From CAYHYG01 sp964360835 (GTDB lineage: Bacteria > Patescibacteriota > Patescibacteriia > UBA1558 > 2-01-FULL-52-15): 52,394 nucleotides of DNA. The position numbers were made by a program, and so were the translations under genes. Shown one piece after another: positions 39,983 through 49,125 of this stretch. Numbering within the stretch: position 1 is the stretch's first letter; every line of letters starts with the position of its first letter. Under the pieces are notes generated by a model, which made no database searches, was not told where the DNA came from, and worked only from the letters and a program-made list of their open reading frames with translations. The stretch is from contig CAYHYG010000003.1 in NCBI GenBank assembly GCA_964360835.1, positions 1 to 52,394 on the forward strand, in the 5' to 3' direction.

Positions 39983-42450
39983 AGGCCGGCTTTAGTCTTT
40001 AAACCGCTTAAGCGAGTCTGATCCAAAACAGTTCCATTTAAGAGTAACCCTTCAGTGGCCGGTAAAGTTATCGTGCCCCAGACAGACATAGACCCTCCTA
40101 GCGCTCCGGCTCCAAACGTCGCATTACCACCTATTCGTAACGTCCGATCAACATTCAGATCATAAGCAGTGAAACTGGCGGTAGAAACTAAACTGGAACG
40201 AAATCCTTGATTGTTTATCAAATACAATCCTTGATCCCCGTAGGAGATAAACATAGTATCACCCTGTATGGTAAAACGATCTGAATTTCCTGGTATGGAT
40301 CCTATAGGTAACGTGTCGCTCCCACTAATTGTCGGTACTTGTGACGTATCATGATAATAAAGCGCATTATACGAAATATGCACATATCCATCTTCCACCA
40401 CAACCCCTCTAACAGAGGGATCAGCATATGTATTAGGAAAGCTACCGTCATCGGTGTCAGCGATGTGAGTCAAACTATTACCCGAAAAACGCCAGATGTT
40501 TAATTCATCAGAGACAAAATAAAGTAAATCTCCATCGACCGCTATGCCCCTTACCGGTTTGACAGATCCTGATGTTAGGGCGTCCTTCAGGAGGAAGCTG
40601 GCGGGATTGCTGATGTCATACCATAAAACCCGACCATTACTAGCATTTGAGACCTCGCCAACAAATAAATTATTACCTGAGATTGCCAAGTCCCTAGGCC
40701 CTGTGACGTTGAGACCGGCAGCTAGAACAGGTGTGCTAGGAGTACTAACATTTATCGATTCCAAACGTGGTTGACCATTACATGGTCCAGAGTTTGTGCG
40801 ATAATAGCTGACATAAGCGTAATTGCCGCTAACAACTACATCTGTAGGATGGCTATTGGGGAATTGAAAGGTTGGGATCATTTCATTGGATTCTGTGCAG
40901 TAAGAATAACCACTGCCTACTTGAGATGGCTGATGAGGCTGACTAATATCTACAATTTTTAGACCTGTCATTGTGGCTATATAGGCATACTTACCCGATA
41001 CTGCCAGACCCCAAGCAGGAGAAGCCAATGCTAGAGTAGAAATAACACGGGGCACACTTAAATTCGTAACGTCAACAACGTGTAAGCTACCGCCTCCACT
41101 CACCCCAGCATTATTTTGAGTACTTGCTACATAAGCATATTTACCCACAACCGACACATCGCGTGCGTGAGCACCGGAAGGTAGCGCTACTATACCCAAT
41201 ATATAATTTGAACTTGACTCCTGTCCGGCTACATAACTATGTCTGACATCCAACTTGGCATCACGACGGACATCGGTACCAAGTAAGACATTTTTGGTAG
41301 CGCTGGGCGGTTCTGGGAAATGTATACCCAGACTATTAGCTGTCCAGGGACTCGTTCCGCCGCCTGGAGCCACAATACCGCAATTTGGCTGTGAGCTGTC
41401 GCAGAGACGCGTGTTACCCCAATATAGTGGACTCTTCGGCACTATGGCTACACCACTTGTATTTAACGTATCACCACTCCGTTGTCCAAAATGTAAAACT
41501 GATTCTTGACCCACCAGCGGATCTATCATAATTTCCAGCGGACTACTAACTTTCAAGCCATAGCCGCGCCAAGAAGACGACCGTAAACCTGGACTATTAG
41601 CCAGACTTCTGGCATAGATACCGGCTGAGGTATCAGACTGGGGACTGCTAGCGCGACTAAAAATGCCATAATTATCTAAAGCCCTGATAGCCACCGAGCT
41701 GGTGGCTGTTTCACCGGAAATTTGCAGGATTGAAGTCTCCACCGTTGAAGCGGCGGAATATAATCTTTTACCCGACATATTCAAAGTCGTGGTAGCTATA
41801 TGATTACCCAGACCATCACCTACACCGGTAGCGTTAGAAACAAAGCCACAATTTGACCTGTCTGGATAACATAAAATTTGGCTGCCCCAGTAGAGCGGAC
41901 TTTTGGCCTGACTATGACTGCTGGTGGCGAGTATATTGGTTATATTATTACCGATAACCAGACCCCTCTCAGCGACCGTATTGCCGTAAAAAAGCGCCCC
42001 TCTGCCACTAACTGAACGGGCATCTAGGGCCAAACTCTTACTTTCATTTATGACTGACAATCCAACGTGAGTCGGCTGATTGGAAAACGTCTCCGTCAAG
42101 ATCGCTGAAGCATCAATACTGGTAATCAAACTGCCTGTCGCCTGCCCTTGATAAACACCAACTCTCAAAGCTGTCTCATTATCGGTGCTGGAGATACCGT
42201 GCAAGCGAAAATGATTCAGATCCAGGTCCTGATAACCTTTATGAGGATTGATAAAAGGATTTCCACGTCCCAAATTATCTCCATTAATAGGATCAAGCGG
42301 CAATAAATTTGGAGTGTTGTCTGGCGGTGGATTTACCGATATCTGCCAGAGCTGCGCCTGTGCCGAATGATGTTGCACAGACAAAAACCAACCCGCAGCC
42401 ACAATCAAAACAAATGTTAAGAAAAAATAATAACCTGAACGAAAATTCAT
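39979..42450 (-). CDS. Large secreted LVIVD-propeller protein with two L-Y-W-G/C-C modules
   Basis: 823 residues, first gene of the operon. N-terminal TM/signal (Y-Y-F-F-L-T-F-V-L-I-V-A-A-G-W-F-L), then modules N-L-G ... D-L-D-L-N ... L-Y-W-G-S-Q-I-L-C-x-x-x-x-x-N-C-G and G-L-G-N-H-I-A-T-T-T-L-N-M ... L-Y-W-G-N-T-R-L-C-x-x-x-x-x-N-C-G. The second half is a propeller of LVIVD-like blades (L-H-V-V-D-V-T-N-L, L-K-I-V-D-I-S-Q-P). The end L-L-L-N-G-T-V-L-D-Q-T-R-L matches the tail of the next protein. The -10 box lies 11 nt before the ATG. Confidence 0.78.
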   Translation of the reverse strand: MNFRSGYYFFLTFVLIVAAGWFLSVQHHSAQAQLWQISVNPPPDNTPNLLPLDPINGDNLGRGNPFINPHKGYQDLDLNHFRLHGISSTDNETALRVGVYQGQATGSLITSIDASAILTETFSNQPTHVGLSVINESKSLALDARSVSGRGALFYGNTVAERGLVIGNNITNILATSSHSQAKSPLYWGSQILCYPDRSNCGFVSNATGVGDGLGNHIATTTLNMSGKRLYSAASTVETSILQISGETATSSVAIRALDNYGIFSRASSPQSDTSAGIYARSLANSPGLRSSSWRGYGLKVSSPLEIMIDPLVGQESVLHFGQRSGDTLNTSGVAIVPKSPLYWGNTRLCDSSQPNCGIVAPGGGTSPWTANSLGIHFPEPPSATKNVLLGTDVRRDAKLDVRHSYVAGQESSSNYILGIVALPSGAHARDVSVVGKYAYVASTQNNAGVSGGGSLHVVDVTNLSVPRVISTLALASPAWGLAVSGKYAYIATMTGLKIVDISQPHQPSQVGSGYSYCTESNEMIPTFQFPNSHPTDVVVSGNYAYVSYYRTNSGPCNGQPRLESINVSTPSTPVLAAGLNVTGPRDLAISGNNLFVGEVSNASNGRVLWYDISNPASFLLKDALTSGSVKPVRGIAVDGDLLYFVSDELNIWRFSGNSLTHIADTDDGSFPNTYADPSVRGVVVEDGYVHISYNALYYHDTSQVPTISGSDTLPIGSIPGNSDRFTIQGDTMFISYGDQGLYLINNQGFRSSLVSTASFTAYDLNVDRTLRIGGNATFGAGALGGSMSVWGTITLPATEGLLLNGTVLDQTRLSGLKTKAGL

Positions 42451-42461
42451 AGCTAAATTCC

Positions 42462-42510
42462 GTTATATTGTACCACAGAATTGACGTCAACGACAACAAT
42501 TAGCTATACT
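42462..42510. promoter_or_regulatory. Divergent promoter with shared palindromic -35 (TTGACGTCAA)
   Basis: TTGACGTCAA (42481-42490) is a perfect palindrome and gives -35 TTGACG on both strands. Plus: 18-bp spacer, TATACT 42505-42510, start of transcription about 2 nt before ATG 42519. Minus: 17-bp spacer, TATAAC 42467-42462, start about 5 nt before ATG 42450. The two polymerase sites share bases, so they should exclude each other. Confidence 0.65.
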
Positions 42511-42518
42511 TAATACTA

Positions 42519-43007
42519 ATGCAAACACCATCTAACTCCGACCGATTCCGACAAATCCTGATACTAGCGATGCTATTACTGGCTATAGCAGTTGTTATCT
42601 TTGCTTATTTGTCATATCGGTCGCGTCAGACAGCCAGTCCGGCTCAAGAATTTGAAGCCAAGATCAAAGATACGCCAGCTATACCGAGCGAGCCGGAGAT
42701 AGTGACAACCTACTTTGGACAGATAAAAAGATTGGATCAAGAAAATAAACTACTGACACTGGTCACTCTCTATGGAGAAAAACAAGCTCAGTTCGATCAG
42801 GGCACGATCGTGCGACAGCTCTCTCGCTCCACAGAAAATCTAGGCCCCCCGCCTCTGGAACCCAAAGAAGAAGATTTATTCTTAAAAAATGTCATTCAGC
42901 TATCTTTGGCTGATTTAACAGAAGGACAAATGGTCCAAGTCTCTAGCTTGACTAATATCAGAGGTATCAGTAAGTTTAGAGTCGACGGAATAACAATTAT
43001 TAAATAA
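42519..43007 (+). CDS. Small membrane-anchored protein of unknown function
   Basis: 162 residues: TM helix at about 12-32, then an extracytoplasmic domain with F-G-Q-I-K-R-L-D-Q-E-N-K-L-L-T-L-V-T-L and I-Q-L-S-L-A-D-L-T-E-G-Q-M-V-Q-V, a beta-rich OB-like pattern related to the DUF5666-type repeats of the gene at 44541. I do not recognise it more closely. It starts a plus-strand run with lemA 3 bp downstream. Confidence 0.75.
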   Translation: MQTPSNSDRFRQILILAMLLLAIAVVIFAYLSYRSRQTASPAQEFEAKIKDTPAIPSEPEIVTTYFGQIKRLDQENKLLTLVTLYGEKQAQFDQGTIVRQLSRSTENLGPPPLEPKEEDLFLKNVIQLSLADLTEGQMVQVSSLTNIRGISKFRVDGITIIK

Positions 43008-43010
43008 CCT

Positions 43011-43568
43011 ATGAATACGACGCTATATGTCATTATTGTAGTCATTGCCTTGATCGTTCTTTGGCTGGTGTCTATCTATAATAAATTAGTAACCCTGAAA
43101 AATCGGGTTCAAGAAGCCTGGTCAGATATCGATGTCCAACTCAAACGCCGCTATGACCTAATACCGAATCTGATGGAAACGGTGAAAGGCTACATGCAAC
43201 ACGAGGAAAAAGTCCTGACCGCCGTGACCGAAGCTCGTAGTGCGGCTATGCAGGCTGGCTCTCCTGATCAGCGTTCTCAAGCAGAAAATGCTCTGACTGG
43301 TGCCCTGAAGTCACTCTTCGCGGTGGCAGAACAATATCCCGATCTCAAAGCTTCAGCCAATTTTGCCAAACTCCAAGATGAGTTATCAGATACTGAGAAT
43401 AAAATTCAAGCCGCCAGACGCTTCTACAATGGTCAAGTACGCGACTTTAATACTGTTATTCAATCAGTACCGACAAATTTTGTAGCTGGTTTCCTAGGTA
43501 TGAAACAGTTCAGCTTCTTTGAATTAGAAAACGAAGCCGAGCGTCAGAACGTTGAAGTCAAATTTTAA
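43011..43568 (+). CDS. lemA: LemA family protein
   Basis: 185 residues: N-terminal TM helix, then the LemA helices with Y-N-x-L-V-x-L-K-N-R-V-Q-E-A-W-S-D-I-D-V-Q-L-K-R-R-Y-D-L-I-P-N-L and the late R-R-F-Y-N-G-Q-V-R-D-F-N-T. LemA proteins are membrane-anchored, with unclear function. In many bacteria lemA is next to htpX or another membrane protease, as here. Confidence 0.95.
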   Translation: MNTTLYVIIVVIALIVLWLVSIYNKLVTLKNRVQEAWSDIDVQLKRRYDLIPNLMETVKGYMQHEEKVLTAVTEARSAAMQAGSPDQRSQAENALTGALKSLFAVAEQYPDLKASANFAKLQDELSDTENKIQAARRFYNGQVRDFNTVIQSVPTNFVAGFLGMKQFSFFELENEAERQNVEVKF

Positions 43569-43576
43569 CTTTACCC

Positions 43577-43605
43577 CTCCCTTTGGAAAACCCTTCCAAG
43601 GGGAG
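43577..43605 (+). terminator. 12-bp hairpin between lemA and htpX
   Basis: CTCCCTTTGGAA pairs with TTCCAAGGGGAG (one G-U) around a 5-nt loop. No T-run follows directly, so it may be an mRNA-processing or attenuating hairpin within the lemA-htpX unit. Confidence 0.55.
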
Positions 43606-43619
43606 ATTGGTTTTAAACT

Positions 43620-44522
43620 ATGTACCAAGAAATAGCCGCCAACAAACGTAAAACCTGGCTTATGATCATACTATTTATTGGTCTGATCTCAGGATTGACC
43701 TATCTCGCAGCAAGTCTCTATGACTGGGGATTGTCTCCGGTGATTCTGGCTGTCTTTATCTCGCTGATAATGAGTTTGACCAGCTTCTATGCTGGCGACA
43801 GTCTAGCTCTATCAATGGCCGGCGCCAAAAAAATTGAACCGACGGATAACCCTTATGTCTATCGCCTAGTCGAAAACCTTGCCATAACAGCTGGGACACC
43901 AGTGCCCAAGGTTTATATCATCCCTGATACTGGTCTCAATGCTTTTGCTACCGGACGCGATCCCCAACATGCCTCTATTGCAATGACTACGGGAATTATT
44001 GAGTCTCTCAATAATGAGGAGCTGGAAGGCGTCATTGCTCATGAGCTATCACATATCAAAAACTATGACATACGACTCATGATGGTCACTATCATTTGCG
44101 TTAGCATTATCACTCTTTTGGCTGACTGGATTGTAAGGATGGGTGGCCTTGGCCGTCAAAGATCACGAGAGGGATCAGCCAATACTATCTTATTAATCGT
44201 TGGTTTGGTCATTGCTCTTTTGACCCCCCTTTTCGCTCAGTTACTGAAGCTTGCCGTTTCTCGCAAGAGAGAATTTCTAGCTGATGCTTCTGGTGCGCTG
44301 CTGACGAGATATCCTGAAGGATTAGCATCCGCTCTGGAGAAAATTTCTCGCAGTCAGCCACTGAGACGAGCCAACCATGCTACGGCTCATCTCTATATCT
44401 CTGACCCGACCAAAGAAGCCTCCGAAGCTATAGAACAAAAACAGTCATTCTGGAATTCACTTTTTTCGACACATCCTCCCATTGCAGAACGCGTCGCGCG
44501 TTTACGCCAAATGGGTCATTAA
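43620..44522 (+). CDS. htpX: HtpX-like membrane zinc metalloprotease (M48)
   Basis: 300 residues. Two N-terminal TM helices precede the motif V-I-A-H-E-L-S-H-I (H141, E142, H145). The third zinc ligand Glu is in R-E-F-L-A-D-A. Two more TM helices lie between, and the end S-T-H-P-P-I-A-E-R-V-A-R-L is typical. It degrades misfolded membrane proteins in the cytoplasmic membrane. Confidence 0.95.
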   Translation: MYQEIAANKRKTWLMIILFIGLISGLTYLAASLYDWGLSPVILAVFISLIMSLTSFYAGDSLALSMAGAKKIEPTDNPYVYRLVENLAITAGTPVPKVYIIPDTGLNAFATGRDPQHASIAMTTGIIESLNNEELEGVIAHELSHIKNYDIRLMMVTIICVSIITLLADWIVRMGGLGRQRSREGSANTILLIVGLVIALLTPLFAQLLKLAVSRKREFLADASGALLTRYPEGLASALEKISRSQPLRRANHATAHLYISDPTKEASEAIEQKQSFWNSLFSTHPPIAERVARLRQMGH

Positions 44523-44540
44523 TCAAATTAAATAAAGACT

Positions 44541-45800
44541 ATGAAAAAAATACTAAGCTTATTTCTCCTGACCGTTCTGACGCTTGGTTCGCTGACGCTA
44601 CCAGTCATGGCCAGAGAAAATGAAATCGAAGACCGAGAAGATGACAGAAGAATCAATGAAGCTACTTTTGAAGCTTCATCTATTGTCAATTCTAACGGTA
44701 CATTGATTGAGATTGGTAATACCACCGCCGCACAAACAACTATCGTGCTACGTATCAATCAGAAAGACGGTAGCAAAAAAGACGTCACTGTGGAGATAAA
44801 TGAAGCCACTAACATTCAATCTGAGACAGGCCGTTCCGCTAATCTGAGCGACTGGATAGCTGGAGATGAGATTTCTCTGACAGCACAATACTTCGCTAAC
44901 AGTGATACTTGGGTGGCCAAACGCATCCGTAATTTATCTTTTCATCTGCGAAACCGAGGTCTCAATGGCTGGGTTACTGCTCTACGCTCAGATCAGAAAC
45001 AGATGGATATTACTTGGCAGAATATCGTTTATACCTTGGACATAAGCTCGGCTAAGCTAGTAGCTGGTAAATCAAATCCGGCCTCGACTACTGACTTCAA
45101 AATTGGCGATCGTGTCCGTGCCCGTGTGATAGAAGATAATGATGGCAAAACTACTACCTGGAAAGCAGAGATTGTCGTTGCTCTGAGACGAGATAAAGAT
45201 TTATTTATGCGGGTCACCCGTTGGGTAGTACCAGCAACTATAATCTCTCTGCCGGCTTCTTCGACACCACCTACTACTATTGAAGTAAAAATTCTGCCAT
45301 CAAAATTCTATCAAGAAGGCGATGTCAATAACCTGATTGGTCAACCGCGAGCCAACCTGACAGTCGATGTCACTACCCAAACTAAATTGACCAGACAATA
45401 TCTAGGCACAGCTACCTTAGCCGAATATAGTGAGGGTGATGAAGTACGCATCATTGGACGACTCGATGAGAATACTGGACATCTGGTAGCCGAGGTTATA
45501 AAAAATAATAACTTGCAGAAACTTGATGCTGTCCATCAACTAGCCAGAGTTACGACTATAAACCTTAGTAATAATTCTCTACAAGTAGTGACTATTGATG
45601 GAAAAACTTGGACCGTGATGATAAATGATCGCACTCATATCACTATGTACCGAAATACTTTGAAACTAGATCAAATAAAAATCGGTGATATCCTGCGCAT
45701 ACGCGGTATAGTCAATCTCAACCAAAGTACGATTGCAGCTAGTTCTATCGGCGTCATCACCATCAAAGGTGAAAAGATACAGGCTTTGCCTGCATTCTAA
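44541..45800 (+). CDS. Secreted protein with OB-like (DUF5666-type) repeats
   Basis: 419 residues. A clear signal peptide (L-S-L-F-L-L-T-V-L-T-L-G-S-L-T-L-P-V-M-A) is followed by an acidic stretch (E-I-E-D-R-E-D-D-R-R) and four or so repeats of about 90 residues of the pattern G-W/x-V-T-x-L-x-x-D ... G-D-R/E-V-R-x-x-x-R ... V-x-x-I. These resemble the DUF5666/OB-type beta repeats of exported proteins. No enzyme motif is seen. It follows htpX by 18 bp. Confidence 0.78.
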   Translation: MKKILSLFLLTVLTLGSLTLPVMARENEIEDREDDRRINEATFEASSIVNSNGTLIEIGNTTAAQTTIVLRINQKDGSKKDVTVEINEATNIQSETGRSANLSDWIAGDEISLTAQYFANSDTWVAKRIRNLSFHLRNRGLNGWVTALRSDQKQMDITWQNIVYTLDISSAKLVAGKSNPASTTDFKIGDRVRARVIEDNDGKTTTWKAEIVVALRRDKDLFMRVTRWVVPATIISLPASSTPPTTIEVKILPSKFYQEGDVNNLIGQPRANLTVDVTTQTKLTRQYLGTATLAEYSEGDEVRIIGRLDENTGHLVAEVIKNNNLQKLDAVHQLARVTTINLSNNSLQVVTIDGKTWTVMINDRTHITMYRNTLKLDQIKIGDILRIRGIVNLNQSTIAASSIGVITIKGEKIQALPAF

Positions 45801-45810
45801 AAAACATTCA

Positions 45811-45903
45811 ATTGTCAAAATCAGGGATCCCGTCTCGTTTGATTGTGCCTAGCGCGATCACTCGGCGGGATTCTTGACAATCAGAGATAAAAAATTCTAT
45901 AGT
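45811..45903 (+). promoter_or_regulatory. clpC promoter inside a split inverted repeat
   Basis: -35 TTGACA (45874-45879), 18-bp spacer, -10 TATAGT (45898-45903). The -35 lies in the right arm of an inverted repeat: ATTGTCAA (45811-45818) / TTGACAAT (45874-45881), with inner ATCCCG (45827-45832) / CGGGAT (45866-45871). It is not a CIRCE or CtsR box. It may be an operator of a different heat-shock repressor, or the end of the upstream transcript. Confidence 0.5.
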
Positions 45904-45948
45904 ATCATTTCTACTTGAAACCTTAATTGTGTTACACTAACTATACCT

Positions 45949-48435
45949 ATGGATAATCTTTTGGACCGTTTTACCTCACATTTCAAGCAAATTTTGATCC
46001 ATGCTCAAAATGTTGCCTGGCAAAAAGGGGCTGACAGTATTCAGCCTATACATTTATTGTATGCGCTTCTAGTACAACAAGGCAGTATTGCGACCGAAAT
46101 CTTACAGAAACAAAACCTGCGAGCCGACCATTTACAGCTAGACATTAGTGGTCCCCTCTCGACAGATAAGCTAATGCAACATAACCCCTGGGATCTACCA
46201 CAACCAAATGATGCCAGTCAAAAAATTATTGAGCAGGCGGTCAAGACAGCTTATGAATTTGGTCATAAGTATGTCGGTTCAGAGCACCTGCTCGTCAGTC
46301 TGATCAACAATTACGACCATGAGATCCAGGCTGTCTTGGTACGATACACCATAGACGCCAAAAAAATCTCCCAACAGCTTGACCTGATTTTACGCGGTAC
46401 GGCCAAATTTACTCATTGGCAAGAGGATCAAGCAGAGTCTCGTGAAGGTGAACGCAGTATGCAAAATCAAGGTAAAGAATCAATACTAGAACAATATACA
46501 GTTGATCTGACCAGCAAAGAAGCGCAGGCGAAGATTGATCCGGTCATCGGCCGTAGTCCGGAGATTGAGCGTTTAATTCAAATACTTTCACGTCGGACTA
46601 AAAATAATCCGATTTTGCTAGGCGACGCCGGCGTGGGTAAGACAGCTATCATAGAAGGGCTAGCCAAGAAAATCGCCCACGGTGATGTACCCGATGTTCT
46701 GCTTGATAAGCACATTCTCAATCTTGATCTCTCCTCTGTCATCGCCGGCACCATGTATCGCGGAGAATTTGAAGCTCGACTGAGACAGATCATTGACGAA
46801 GTCAGTGCTAATCCAAAGATTATTCTCTTTATTGATGAGATACACAACCTCATAGGAGCCGGATCAACGAGTGGTTCTCTTGACGCTGCTAACATATTGA
46901 AGCCAGCTCTAGCACGAGGACAACTACGTTGCATCGGTGCCACCACCAGAGAAGAGTACAAACGCTTCATTGAATCTGACAAAGCATTGGAACGACGCTT
47001 CCAAGCCATTATGATAGAAGAAGCTTCAGAGATCGAGACCTTAGAAATTCTCAATGGCATCAAGAACAATTATGAAAGCTATCATCACGTCGAGTTTACC
47101 CCAGAGGCGCTAGCCAGCTCCATTGAGCTCAGTCAACGATACATGCCTGATAAAAAACTGCCGGACAAAGCTATTGACCTTCTTGATGAAGCCGCTTCAT
47201 CTCTACGTGTAGCTAAAGAGAAAAATAAACACGTCAAAACTATACGTGATCTTGAGAGACAGCTCGATGGCATACGGAAAAATAAGCGCCAAGCCATTAT
47301 CGAAGAAAATTTTGCTACTGCCCTCAGTCTCAAGGATCAAGAAGAAATAATTTCGCAGGAATTAGAAATATTGAAACGTTCTCAGAGTAAAGATCAGACC
47401 AATATACTAGGGATTATCACCGCCGAACGTATTGCTGAGATCGTGGCGCGAGCCACTGGTATTCCTGTGTCGGAAATTTTGAAATCAGAGAAGAAAAAAG
47501 TTTTGCATCTGGAGAAATATTTGTCGAGAGAGGTGTACGGTCAAGATGATGCAATGAGCATTATTGCCGACGCTATCCGACGCTCACGAGCTGGACTAGC
47601 AGATCCCCACAGACCACTAGCCTCATTTATCTTCCTCGGACCTACTGGTGTAGGCAAAACTGAAACAGCCAAATTATTAGCTCGATTAATGTTTGATAAC
47701 CCCAATGCTTTGATTCGTATTGACATGTCAGAATATGCAGAAGGTTTCAATGTTTCCAAGCTTATAGGCGCGCCTGCTGGCTATGTTGGTTACAAAGATG
47801 GAAATGTTCTGACTGATAGTATCAAAGCTCGTCCTTACAGTGTCATTCTCTTTGATGAAATTGAGAAAGCTCATCCTGAAGTCTTCAATCTACTTCTACC
47901 AGTATTAGAAGACGGCCATCTGACAGATGCTAGTGGTCGTGTAGTCAACTTTCGAAACGCTATCATTATCATGACTTCAAATATTGGCCTGGAGCAGTTT
48001 AATGCTCAAGCAGGGCTAGGTTTTGAAGATAGCGACGGCGAAGGACACAGACAGCAACAAAGTTTTGAAACTGTTTCTGCTAATATCAAGGAGTCTATGC
48101 ATGACTACTTTCGACCTGAATTTCTCAATCGTATTGATAAAATAATTGTCTTTAAACCTTTGACAATTCAAGTAGCCAAAAAAATAATTCAGACAGAGCT
48201 AACAAAATTGCAGCAGCGTCTAGAAGCCAAAGGAGCTCATCTACAGCTTTCTGGCGAAGTCATCTCTTATCTGGCACGACAGGGGTTCCGAGTCGAAGAG
48301 GGGGCCAGATCTTTGAAGCGGTATTTCCAGGAGCAAGTAACCAATCGGCTGGCTCAGACAATGTTGGAGCAAGACAGCGCCAGAGATTTCAGTATCGAAA
48401 TAAAGGGCAAAGAACTAGCGCTCAAAGCGTCATAA
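45949..48435 (+). CDS. clpC: ClpC-type AAA+ unfoldase
   Basis: 828 residues. A Clp N-domain (two repeats) is followed by AAA1 with G-D-A-G-V-G-K-T near residue 225, a short UVR-like coil (E-E-N-F-A-T-A-L-S-L-K-D-Q-E-E-I) that is ClpC- rather than ClpB-like, and AAA2 with G-P-T-G-V-G-K-T near 564 and F-R-P-E-F-L-N-R-I-D. An L-G-F segment after the second sensor loop could be the ClpP-docking loop. It unfolds proteins for ClpP or refolds aggregates. Both Walker motifs are intact. No clpP is in the window. Confidence 0.94.
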   Translation: MDNLLDRFTSHFKQILIHAQNVAWQKGADSIQPIHLLYALLVQQGSIATEILQKQNLRADHLQLDISGPLSTDKLMQHNPWDLPQPNDASQKIIEQAVKTAYEFGHKYVGSEHLLVSLINNYDHEIQAVLVRYTIDAKKISQQLDLILRGTAKFTHWQEDQAESREGERSMQNQGKESILEQYTVDLTSKEAQAKIDPVIGRSPEIERLIQILSRRTKNNPILLGDAGVGKTAIIEGLAKKIAHGDVPDVLLDKHILNLDLSSVIAGTMYRGEFEARLRQIIDEVSANPKIILFIDEIHNLIGAGSTSGSLDAANILKPALARGQLRCIGATTREEYKRFIESDKALERRFQAIMIEEASEIETLEILNGIKNNYESYHHVEFTPEALASSIELSQRYMPDKKLPDKAIDLLDEAASSLRVAKEKNKHVKTIRDLERQLDGIRKNKRQAIIEENFATALSLKDQEEIISQELEILKRSQSKDQTNILGIITAERIAEIVARATGIPVSEILKSEKKKVLHLEKYLSREVYGQDDAMSIIADAIRRSRAGLADPHRPLASFIFLGPTGVGKTETAKLLARLMFDNPNALIRIDMSEYAEGFNVSKLIGAPAGYVGYKDGNVLTDSIKARPYSVILFDEIEKAHPEVFNLLLPVLEDGHLTDASGRVVNFRNAIIIMTSNIGLEQFNAQAGLGFEDSDGEGHRQQQSFETVSANIKESMHDYFRPEFLNRIDKIIVFKPLTIQVAKKIIQTELTKLQQRLEAKGAHLQLSGEVISYLARQGFRVEEGARSLKRYFQEQVTNRLAQTMLEQDSARDFSIEIKGKELALKAS

Positions 48436-48452
48436 TTAATAATCGAAAAAAA

Positions 48453-48479
48453 ATAAAACAGGGTTGATCCCTGTTTTAT
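48453..48479 (+). terminator. Terminator-like hairpin covering the comF start codon
   Basis: ATAAAACAGGG (48453-48463) pairs perfectly over 11 bp with CCCTGTTTTAT (48469-48479), 5-nt loop. The last two bases are the A and T of comF ATG 48478. It should end clpC transcripts or hide the comF start in read-through mRNA. Confidence 0.75.
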
Positions 48480-49125
48480 GTTCAAAAAAACTCTAGGACT
48501 TATCCTAAACTTTCTTTACCCTCAATCATGCTTGATCTGCCACCAAGCGGCCTATTGGCTCTGTCCTGCTTGTCTGCTAAATATTGAAGTCCGCTCTGAC
48601 AATATCTCTATTGAAGGACTAGACATGGCATACATAGCTTGCGACTATAGCTCCCAAATCCGCAGCATTATCTGGTCGTTTAAATATGCTAACCAGCCGC
48701 AAGCGGCTGAACTTTTGACCGAGCTACTGAGCCGACGATTACATTCCTTAACGCTTCCCTCGCCGCTCTATCTCGTACCGATACCACTTTCAAAGAATAA
48801 GCTAAAATTTCGAGGCTACAATCAAGCTGAATTACTAGCACAACACTTAGGAGAAAAAATCGACAAAACGACTTTTAACCCATTGCAAAGAGTCAGAAAG
48901 ATTCGCCAACAAGCGCATCTGGGGAAAAACGAGCGATTCAAAAATACAGCTAACTCCTTTCTCTCTGAGAAACTTAACTCTGCGGCTACCTATATCATTA
49001 TTGATGACGTCTTGACTACTGGAGCTACTATGTCGGCTGCCGCTCTGGCTCTGCGCCAAGCAGGCGCCAAAAATGTCTGGGGTCTAGCCGTAGCCAGAAA
49101 TGACAGGAAAAAATTGCTTAAATAA
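48478..49125 (+). CDS. comF: ComF family phosphoribosyltransferase-like protein
   Basis: 215 residues. An N-terminal zinc site C-L-I-C ... C-P-A-C is followed by Y-A-C-D-Y and K-Y-A-N-Q-P-Q-A-A-E-L, V-P-I-P-L-S-K-N-K ... F-R-G-Y-N-Q-A-E-L-L-A, and the PRPP loop I-I-I-D-D-V-L-T-T-G-A-T-M. ComF assists DNA uptake through type IV-pilus-like machines, in line with the pilus locus here. Its stop overlaps the stop of the convergent glycosyltransferase by 8 bp. Confidence 0.93.
   Translation: MFKKTLGLILNFLYPQSCLICHQAAYWLCPACLLNIEVRSDNISIEGLDMAYIACDYSSQIRSIIWSFKYANQPQAAELLTELLSRRLHSLTLPSPLYLVPIPLSKNKLKFRGYNQAELLAQHLGEKIDKTTFNPLQRVRKIRQQAHLGKNERFKNTANSFLSEKLNSAATYIIIDDVLTTGATMSAAALALRQAGAKNVWGLAVARNDRKKLLK

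Noticed and set aside
45811..45881. CIRCE element before clpC
   Set aside because: The arms do not match TTAGCACTC/GAGTGCTAA, and the spacing is far longer than 9 bp.
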